Below are positions 58,578 through 64,000 of a stretch of DNA of 64,000 bases, in pieces. Source of the DNA: Poriferisodalis sp965208555. GTDB lineage: Bacteria > Actinomycetota > Acidimicrobiia > Acidimicrobiales > Poriferisodalaceae. Both the position numbers and the translations under genes were made by a program. The stretch spans positions 2,666,001-2,730,000 of the forward strand of contig NZ_OZ242342.1 of the NCBI RefSeq assembly GCF_965208555.1. Reading direction: 5' to 3'. Below the pieces are notes generated by a model. It worked only from the letters and a program-made list of their open reading frames with translations, was not told the origin of the DNA and ran no database searches. How positions within the stretch are numbered: the stretch's first letter is position 1; each line of letters opens with the position of its first letter.

Positions 58578-59819
58578 GTGCTTCGCCCGGTGGTCAGGCT
58601 GCACCCGCTGGGTTTCCTGCGTGGCCTGCTGGGCCCTGATGTCACCGGTGCCCGCCAGAGCCTCACCGCGCTTGCGGTCAGCAGCCTGACCGCCACCGCT
58701 GCAGGCGTCCTGCTCGCGGCGGTCACCGGCACGCTCGAGCGCCTGCCGGGCCTGCTCGTGCTCGTTCCCGCTGCGATCGGCATGCGCGGCGACATCTTCG
58801 GCGCGCTGGGCAGCCGTCTCGCCACCACCATTCACGCGGGAACCTTCAGAGCCACAGCCCGCAGCGACACGATCGTGGGCCAGAACGTCATCGCTGCAGC
58901 CGTGCTCACGCTGGTGACGGCAGTGGGGCTCGGCGTCATGGCCAAGGTGATGGCGCCGGTTTTCGGCCTGTCGGACATCATCGGCATCACCGATCTCATC
59001 GTGGTGTCGGTCGTCGGCGCTCAGTTGGCCTCGATCGTGGTGCTCGTCGTCACGCTCGGTCTCGCGGCCAGTTCCACTCGCCGGGGCTGGGACCTCGACA
59101 ACGTCAGTGCGCCGCTCATATCCGCTGTCGGCGACGTGGTCACGCTGCCGGCGTTGTTCCTGGCCACCTATCTCGTGGGCATCACCGCCCTCACGCCGAT
59201 CCTCGCAGCCGCCAGCGTCGCCGCAGCTGCCGCGGCCATGTTCTGGGCGTGGCGCTCTGGGCTCGAACAGCTCTGGCAGATCCTGCGTGAGTCGATCCCT
59301 GTGCTGTTCGTCGGAGGCCTGGTGCTCATCGTGGCCGGCGTCGTGATCGAGCACCGTCTCGAGGACCTGGCCGACAAGCGTGCCGTGCTCATATTGGTGC
59401 CGGCGTGTCTTGCTGCCGCCGGCGCCATCGGCGGCATCTTGTCGAGCCGGCTGTCGACCAAGCTGCATCTGGGCGTCATCGAGCCGCGTGCCCTGCCGCA
59501 GCGAGGCGCGCGCCTCGACATCCTGTTCGCCTTCAGCTTGACCGTGCCCGTGTTCGTGCTGAATGGGCTGCTCGCAAGCGCCTTCGGCACATTGTTCTCA
59601 CTGTCCACACCGGGAACCGTCCGCCTTGTGGCCATCTCGCTGATCGGCGGCATGATCGCGACGGCGCTTGCCGGCTTCATCGCCTACTACGGCACCGTGG
59701 TCGCGACCCGCGTCGGCGTCGACCCCGATACCTACGGCATCCCGCTCGTCAACAGCACCGTCGACCTTGCCGGTGCCGCGGCGCTCGTGCTGGCCGTCAG
59801 CTGGGTGGGCTTGTCGTGA
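58578..59819 (+). CDS. MgtE/SLC41-like divalent cation transporter (two MgtE-type membrane domains)
   Basis: 413 aa from GTG 58578. The frame is open upstream to the previous stop, and AGGGAG at 58530-58535 would suit only a CTG start, so the start is uncertain. Ten or so hydrophobic helices fall into two homologous halves. The first reads LVLVPAAIGMRGDIFGALGSRLATTIH, abbreviated to PAAIGMRGDIFGALGSRL, and the second LVPACLAAAGAIGGILSSRL, each with the MgtE pore pattern PxLxxxxGxxGxxLxSRL. The cytoplasmic N and CBS domains of bacterial MgtE are missing, as in SLC41-type proteins. It probably moves Mg2+ and is paired with the PhoU/TrkA-C gene downstream. Confidence 0.85.
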   Translation: MLRPVVRLHPLGFLRGLLGPDVTGARQSLTALAVSSLTATAAGVLLAAVTGTLERLPGLLVLVPAAIGMRGDIFGALGSRLATTIHAGTFRATARSDTIVGQNVIAAAVLTLVTAVGLGVMAKVMAPVFGLSDIIGITDLIVVSVVGAQLASIVVLVVTLGLAASSTRRGWDLDNVSAPLISAVGDVVTLPALFLATYLVGITALTPILAAASVAAAAAAMFWAWRSGLEQLWQILRESIPVLFVGGLVLIVAGVVIEHRLEDLADKRAVLILVPACLAAAGAIGGILSSRLSTKLHLGVIEPRALPQRGARLDILFAFSLTVPVFVLNGLLASAFGTLFSLSTPGTVRLVAISLIGGMIATALAGFIAYYGTVVATRVGVDPDTYGIPLVNSTVDLAGAAALVLAVSWVGLS

Positions 59820-59840
59820 ATTCCTTCCTCGCCCCTGTGC

Positions 59841-59865
59841 CGCTGTGCCTACGCTTGGCACAGCG
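59841..59865. promoter_or_regulatory. Perfect palindrome between the MgtE-like gene and the PhoU/TrkA-C gene
   Basis: CGCTGTGCC (59841-59849), loop TACGCTT, GGCACAGCG (59857-59865): 9-bp perfect arms, 7-nt loop. It is 21 bp after the transporter stop and 58 bp before the next ATG. The loop contains TACGCT, a -10-like hexamer. It may be a terminator, an RNA hairpin or an operator over a promoter for the downstream gene. Confidence 0.6.
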
Positions 59866-59923
59866 ACGCATCCAGGTCCCCGAGCCGATTGGAGCCCGTC
59901 GCGTCGCTCGCTGACGATTTGCA

Positions 59924-61174
59924 ATGCGATCAGACCCTGAAGACAAACCTCGAAATCTGAAATCCATGCTCTCCGAGGCCAAGGACGCCTCTGAGCTCAT
60001 GGTCGACCTGGCCTACGCCGCGCTCTATTTCGACGATGAGGGCATGGCCGATGCCGTCCTGGGTCTCGAGGAGGACATGTCCACCCTCGTGCACGAGATG
60101 CGATCGCTCGCCATGCTGGCCGTGCGGCACCCGCGCGAGGTCGACGGCATGAGCTCTGTGCTGCAGGTGGTGTCGTCCATCGAGCAGATCGCCAATGCTG
60201 CCGTGGATATCTGCAAGATCGTGCTGCACCACTTGGGCATCCCCCGGGCGCTCATCGTGGACCTGGCACAGGCCGCCGAGGTCTCGCACAGGTTGGTGGT
60301 GGCGGACGGCAGTCACCTCGCAAACCGGCCGCTGCGCGACATGGAGCTGCCCGTGGCCGTCGGCATGCGCGTGGTCGCCATCCAGCGGGGCCGCCACTGG
60401 CTGACCGATGTCGGCGGCGACAGCATCGTGGAGCCGGGCGACGTGCTGTTCATGCGCGGCGACCCGGCGGGCATCGTGCGGTTGCGCGAACTGGCGGCCA
60501 TGGAGCGCTGGAACCCGCCCGAACCCGACGAGGCGCAGGCACCGAGCGACCTCGACCGAGCGGTCGACACGCTGGTCGAGATGAAGAACCTGTCGGAGGC
60601 GGCCATCGGGCTGGCCTATTCCGCGCTCGTGCTGCACGACCTGTCGCTGGCCCGAGAGGTGCGGTCCATGCAGGAGCGGCTCGACGGCATGAAGGTCTCC
60701 ATGCAGACCTGGGTGCTGCGCGCGGCAGCGGAAGGAGCCGATGCCGCGGAGGCCGATCCCGCAGCACTGCGCGGCCTGCTGCATGTCGCCGAGGCTGCAG
60801 AGGACATCGGCGACCAGGCCCGCAATATCACCTCGCTCGTCCTCGAGGATGAGGACATTCACCCGGTGCTGGCGCTCGCGCTGGGCGACACCGACGACAT
60901 CGTCGTGCAGGTGCCGGTGGCGCCGGGTTCCGAGGCCGACGACTCCACCCTCGGCTCGCTGGGGCTGGCGGTGGACCCCGGCTATCACGTGCTGGCCATC
61001 CGCCGGGCCGCCAGCTACATCTACAACCCCCCGCGTACGGTGCGGCTGTGGGTCGGCGACGAGCTGCTCGCGTCGGGTCCAGAAGAGGGCCGCGACCGGC
61101 TCGCGGCGATCTGCGGCTACTCCATGGACGTCGACGAGGAAACCGGCCACATAGAGCTGACGCCGGTAGCTTGA
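59924..61174 (+). CDS. Duplicated PhoU-TrkA_C domain protein, probable transporter regulator
   Basis: 416 aa. The layout is PhoU-like helical bundle (residues ~10-115), TrkA-C/RCK-C beta domain (~125-195, PVAVGMRVVAIQRGRHWL, EPGDVLFMRGDP), then a second PhoU-like bundle (~210-310, LSEAAIGLAYSALVLHDL) and a second TrkA-C-like domain (~325-405, LGLAVDPGYHVLAIRRAASY). No nucleotide-binding RCK_N or membrane segment is present. RCK-C domains sense nucleotides or ions and PhoU domains dock on transporters, so it likely gates the MgtE-like transporter encoded upstream. Confidence 0.82.
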   Translation: MRSDPEDKPRNLKSMLSEAKDASELMVDLAYAALYFDDEGMADAVLGLEEDMSTLVHEMRSLAMLAVRHPREVDGMSSVLQVVSSIEQIANAAVDICKIVLHHLGIPRALIVDLAQAAEVSHRLVVADGSHLANRPLRDMELPVAVGMRVVAIQRGRHWLTDVGGDSIVEPGDVLFMRGDPAGIVRLRELAAMERWNPPEPDEAQAPSDLDRAVDTLVEMKNLSEAAIGLAYSALVLHDLSLAREVRSMQERLDGMKVSMQTWVLRAAAEGADAAEADPAALRGLLHVAEAAEDIGDQARNITSLVLEDEDIHPVLALALGDTDDIVVQVPVAPGSEADDSTLGSLGLAVDPGYHVLAIRRAASYIYNPPRTVRLWVGDELLASGPEEGRDRLAAICGYSMDVDEETGHIELTPVA

Positions 61175-61180
61175 CCGCCG

Positions 61181-62038
61181 ATGTCGCAGGACACGGGACT
61201 GTCAATTCTCGCCGTGCATGCCCACCCCGATGACGAGGCGTCAAAGGGGGCGGGCACGGTCCGCCGGTATGCCGATGAGGGCATCCGCACCACGCTGGTG
61301 TGCTGCACCGGGGGAGAGGAAGGCGACATCCTGAACCCGGCGATGGATCGACCCGAGGTGAAGGAGAACCTCAGCGAAGTCCGCCGAGCGGAGCTGGACG
61401 CGGCCGCGGTCGAGATCGGCTACGACGAGGTGGTCATGCTGGGCTACCGCGACTCCGGCATGCCCGACACCGAAGCCAACGCCCACCCTGACGCCTTCGC
61501 CAATGCCGACCTCGACGAAGCTGTCGCCCGGCTCGTCACCGTGATCCGCCGTGTGCGCCCGCAGGTCATTTTGACGTACCCGCTGGTGCAGTCCCGCTAC
61601 CCGCACCCCGATCACCTGCAGGTCACGGCCATCTGCATCCCCGCTTTCGCTCACGCCGGAGAGCCGGCGTGGCGGCCGGAATGCGGTCCGGCATTCACGC
61701 CGATGAAGATGTACGCGCCCGTCTGGTCGCACAAGCGCATGAGGCTCATCCATCAGGCCTTCCTGGACTTGAAGCTTGAATCCCCCTTCGACGAGAAATG
61801 GCTGGGCAGGCCAAGCCGGGACGACCGCATCACCGCGGTCATCGAGGTCAACAACGCGGTGCGACGCAAGGCGCTGCTGGCCCATGCCACCCAGGTTGAT
61901 CCCGACTCGCCCTTCTGGTTCGGCCTGCCCGACGATGTCGCCGACTCGATCCATCCGTACGAGGAGTACATGCTGCTGGAGTCGCGCATCGCCACCGAGC
62001 CGATGGAGCACGACCTCTTCGCTGGGTTACGGCCATGA
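61181..62038 (+). CDS. mca: Mycothiol S-conjugate amidase
   Basis: 285 aa. The LmbE/PIG-L metal site AVHAHPDDEASKGAGT is at residues 11-26, a second His group is in SRYPHPDHLQV, and the C-terminal LLAHATQVDPDSPFWFGLPDD (abbreviated ATQVDPDSPFWFGLP) is the segment that separates Mca from MshB. It cleaves the amide of mycothiol S-conjugates, releasing a mercapturic acid for export during detoxification. Its presence implies mycothiol synthesis. It overlaps the downstream SCP2-like gene by 4 bp. Confidence 0.92.
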   Translation: MSQDTGLSILAVHAHPDDEASKGAGTVRRYADEGIRTTLVCCTGGEEGDILNPAMDRPEVKENLSEVRRAELDAAAVEIGYDEVVMLGYRDSGMPDTEANAHPDAFANADLDEAVARLVTVIRRVRPQVILTYPLVQSRYPHPDHLQVTAICIPAFAHAGEPAWRPECGPAFTPMKMYAPVWSHKRMRLIHQAFLDLKLESPFDEKWLGRPSRDDRITAVIEVNNAVRRKALLAHATQVDPDSPFWFGLPDDVADSIHPYEEYMLLESRIATEPMEHDLFAGLRP

Positions 62039-62388
62039 GCTTTCTCGACGACGAGTTCCTGGCGACGTGGGCAGATGCCGGCCACGAGCCGCTTGGCAAC
62101 GTGTCGGGCACTGTCGTGATGAAGACCGCTGGCGGTCCCGACGGCAAGGTTGCTGTCAGCCTGATCTTCGAGTCCGGCGTCTTGACCGCTGCGTCTGCGG
62201 GCACGACCCGAGGTGCTGATCTGACGCTGGAGGCGCCGTGGCAGCTCGCCGCCGACGTGGTCTGCGGCGATGCCGATCCCGCCCGGCACTACATGGCCGG
62301 CGATCTCAAGGTCTCTGGCGACATGGCGCTCTGGCTGGAGCTGCTCCCGGCCTGGCGCGCCGCGGGTTCACTGGGCTCGCCGAGCTGA
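62035..62388 (+). CDS. SCP2 sterol-binding-domain-like small protein
   Basis: 117 aa, ATG in an ATGA overlap with mca. It shows the compact SCP2 alternation of strands and helices: GTVVMKTAGGPDGKVAVSLI near the N-terminus, ADLTLEAPWQLAADVV, and AGDLKVSGDMALWLELLPAW matching the GxxKxxGDxxLxxxL end of SCP2 domains. It probably binds a lipid-like ligand in a hydrophobic pocket. The coupling to mca is noted, without a known functional link. Confidence 0.75.
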   Translation: MSFLDDEFLATWADAGHEPLGNVSGTVVMKTAGGPDGKVAVSLIFESGVLTAASAGTTRGADLTLEAPWQLAADVVCGDADPARHYMAGDLKVSGDMALWLELLPAWRAAGSLGSPS

Positions 62389-62396
62389 TCGGCTGA

Positions 62397-62418
62397 ACAG
62401 TGCTCGACGGAACACTGT
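62397..62418. terminator. Small hairpin between convergent SCP2-like and ChbG-like genes
   Basis: Arms ACAGTG (62397-62402) and CACTGT (62413-62418) with a 10-nt loop, in the 39-bp gap between convergent stops. It may terminate in both directions. Confidence 0.35.
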
Positions 62419-62427
62419 CGGGCTGGA

Positions 62428-63273
62428 TCAACCCGTGCCAGATCGCTGCAGCTGACGCAGCGCCCGATAGCCGATCAGCTTGATGCCGCTGCGCTGGATG
62501 TGGGTGCGCAGCTCGGCGTTGTCACGCAGGTGCAGCAGGTCCTCGACGCGCGATCCCCATTCGGCGGTCAGCGATCGGAGCTCGGGCAGATCGGCAGCGG
62601 GCTGCAGCTGCAGCTCGGTCAGCCCGGGCTCGAGCGAATCCAGCAGCGCTTCGATGCGCCGGTACCGCCCCATCATCCCGGGTGCGATGCGCAGCACCCG
62701 ATCCGGGGTCACGACGCCCTCGGAGGTGACCAGGTCCTCAGCAGGGAATCCCAGCTGGCGCCGGGCCTCGCTGGAGATGAGACGCACGGGCAGCTGGAAC
62801 TCCACTGCCAGCTCCAAGTACACGTCGAAGAATTCGGGGCGGACGCTGAGAACGTCGAGGTGGCTGTCGAGGTGCGTGACGTCGAAGCCCCACAGGATTG
62901 CCCGCTCGATCTGAGCCCGGCATTCCCGCCGGACCTCGTCGAGGTCGGCGTGATCCCACACATCGCTGACGGTGCTGGGCATCCCGCCGTTGCCGTCGAG
63001 CAGCGACGGCCCGTAGGTGATGGGCCCCCACCGGTACAGCTCGAACTCGGCGTTCAGCGTGAGCGCCACGCCGATGTCCTCGCCCCGGAATCTCGCCGCC
63101 GCCTCGCGCGACCACGGGCACGGCACGAGCAGCGTCCCGGTGGTTGCCAAGCCGTCCCGCAGAGCGGCGTACACGCCTTCGTTCATCGCGTGGCAGCCGC
63201 CGAGTCCGGCCGCGCTGATGATCAGCAGTCTGTCGTCGGGGCCGTATCCGAGCCGCTCCCACAGCGGTGCCAC
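62428..63273 (-). CDS. ChbG/YdjC/HpnK-family protein lacking metal ligands
   Basis: 281 aa, GTG start. The family is identified from THLDSHLDVL (canonical THLDSHHHVH), DRLLIISAAGLGGCHAMNEGV (abbreviated LLIISAAGLG, canonical LLIVNADDFG) and DIGVALTLNAE (canonical G(M/L)HxxL). ChbG enzymes deacetylate amino sugars with Mg2+ or Zn2+ held by Asp, His and His. Here the Asp is Ala/Gly, the middle His is Ala, and only the first His of the last motif remains. The protein is probably not an active deacetylase, but it may bind a carbohydrate. Confidence 0.75.
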   Translation of the reverse strand: MAPLWERLGYGPDDRLLIISAAGLGGCHAMNEGVYAALRDGLATTGTLLVPCPWSREAAARFRGEDIGVALTLNAEFELYRWGPITYGPSLLDGNGGMPSTVSDVWDHADLDEVRRECRAQIERAILWGFDVTHLDSHLDVLSVRPEFFDVYLELAVEFQLPVRLISSEARRQLGFPAEDLVTSEGVVTPDRVLRIAPGMMGRYRRIEALLDSLEPGLTELQLQPAADLPELRSLTAEWGSRVEDLLHLRDNAELRTHIQRSGIKLIGYRALRQLQRSGTG

Positions 63274-63282
63274 ACAGACACG

Positions 63283-64000
63283 CTAACGGGCGCCTTCGAG
63301 CGGCCGGTTCGGACCGCCACAGTCGGCCCAGATCCCTCTGCGGGCGCCGCGAGCGTCGGCTTCGGCATCGTCGAGCACAGCCCGGTGCTCTGCGTTCGGC
63401 TCGAAGTGCATGGTTCCGGCGTAGCCGTCGAGCACGAGGTACCGGTTCACGAACAGGCCGTCGGCGGCTCGGTAGACGTAGGCCAGCAGCCGGTCGTACC
63501 GGTCGTACAGCTCAACGTCGCGCTGCAGGAGCACCTCGGTGCCCGGCGGGAGCAGTTCGGCCGTCCGCCGGGTAGCTGCGTCGCCGCCGCATTCGGCCGG
63601 CAGGTAGCCGCCGGTCTTCTCCGGGGTGTCGATGCCGATGAACCTGACGGTTGCCTGGCGCCCGCCGAGGTCCACTTCCATCGTGTCGCCGTCGATAACT
63701 GCGAGCACGACAGCGTTCGGCTCCAGCGCTCCATGGGGGGCAGTGGTGCCGGGGCCGCCCACAGTCTCCGAGGATGCCGACGGAGTGCTCTGGGCAGCCG
63801 GGGTCGTCGCGCCGCCGCTGAGGTACTGCCAACCGGCGAACGCGCCCACGCATGTGGCCGCTATCGCGGCGACTTGGATCGCTCTGCGACCGCCGGCCGA
63901 GCGACCAGCACTCGGGCGGCGACCAGCCTCGCCGGGTGCGCGGCCGACCGGGCCGGATCCCGAGAACGGCCTGCCGTCGGTCAGAGCCGCTCGATGACGG
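63283..64000 (-). CDS. Membrane-anchored thermonuclease (SNase-like); start probably beyond the window
   Basis: The SNase domain (residues after ~45 of the visible part) has LAVIDGDTMEVDLGG, VRFIGIDTPEKTG, RRTAELLPPGTEVLLQRDVE, YDRYDRLLAYVY and ARGARRGIWADC: Arg in FIGIDTPE, RDVE and DRLL-type positions match the staphylococcal nuclease catalytic set. GTG 63849 would cut through a hydrophobic segment (AIQVAAIAATCVGAFAGW). The frame stays open to base 64000 with no other start, giving a basic leader, so the gene is annotated as 5'-partial. It degrades DNA or RNA outside the cell, tethered by the N-terminal helix. Confidence 0.82.
   Translation of the reverse strand, partial: RHRAALTDGRPFSGSGPVGRAPGEAGRRPSAGRSAGGRRAIQVAAIAATCVGAFAGWQYLSGGATTPAAQSTPSASSETVGGPGTTAPHGALEPNAVVLAVIDGDTMEVDLGGRQATVRFIGIDTPEKTGGYLPAECGGDAATRRTAELLPPGTEVLLQRDVELYDRYDRLLAYVYRAADGLFVNRYLVLDGYAGTMHFEPNAEHRAVLDDAEADARGARRGIWADCGGPNRPLEGAR

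Overview
The window comes from a high-GC actinobacterium, most likely an acidimicrobiial (Ilumatobacter-like) lineage. This rests on inference from gene content, without a 16S gene or database search. Supporting signs are a mycothiol-conjugate amidase (mca), an F420 biosynthesis gene (fbiD/cofC) with an F420-type LLM oxidoreductase, pafBC-type WYL regulators, the actinobacterial ImuA'/ImuB/DnaE2 mutasome, many GTG starts, and many genes whose start codon lies 6-11 nt after a TANNNT -10 box, as expected for leaderless or near-leaderless transcripts.

Layout. 1-7339: end of a branched-chain-amino-acid-type ABC transporter operon (livF end, two livH/livM permease pairs, one lipoprotein binding protein), closed by a strong hairpin terminator. 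7486-12523: nitroreductase/SRPBCC fusion, acyl-CoA dehydrogenase, polysaccharide deacetylase, DUF3179 lipoprotein. 12587-18122: tRNA-Glu(CTC), a malonyl-CoA-synthetase-like ligase and a molybdenum hydroxylase whose FAD and 2Fe-2S subunits are fused. 18201-20215: pafB-pafC. 20234-25165: exonuclease/phosphatase-fold protein, AlaX-like editing protein, DNA methyltransferase with a C-terminal extension, LmbE deacetylase, fbiD, a HicB-like protein. 25334-33604: a four-gene, translationally coupled type II Wadjet (JetC-JetA-JetB-JetD) plasmid-defence operon. 33699-43759: a large uncharacterised protein, RNase HII, methyltransferase, YbdK-type ligase, sulfotransferase, DUF1214 protein, LLM oxidoreductase, acyl-CoA dehydrogenase. 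43847-47109: Nfu-N-like protein, a 33-bp palindromic tandem repeat, cupin, imuA-imuB. 47117-53188: secreted M15 peptidase with coiled coil, FAH-family hydrolase, membrane protein, two tandem amidases. 53268-56693: dnaE2. 56726-64000: Glu-dehydrogenase-like protein, thioredoxin-like lipoprotein, SLC41/MgtE-like transporter with a PhoU/TrkA-C protein, mca, SCP2-like protein, a degenerate ChbG/YdjC protein, and a secreted thermonuclease whose start probably lies past the window edge.

Genes that work together. imuA-imuB and dnaE2 are about 6 kb apart but carry matching damage-response promoters: GAAC-N4-GTTC boxes between or over the -35/-10 and the same spacing from -10 to start codon. They form one translesion mutagenesis module. 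The four Jet genes overlap by 4 bp each and encode a complete SMC-type complex plus a TOPRIM nuclease. The MgtE-like transporter and the PhoU/TrkA-C protein look like a transporter/regulator pair separated by a perfect 9-bp-arm palindrome.

No gene-free stretch exceeds about 300 bases. No rRNA, insertion sequence, CRISPR array or riboswitch was recognised.
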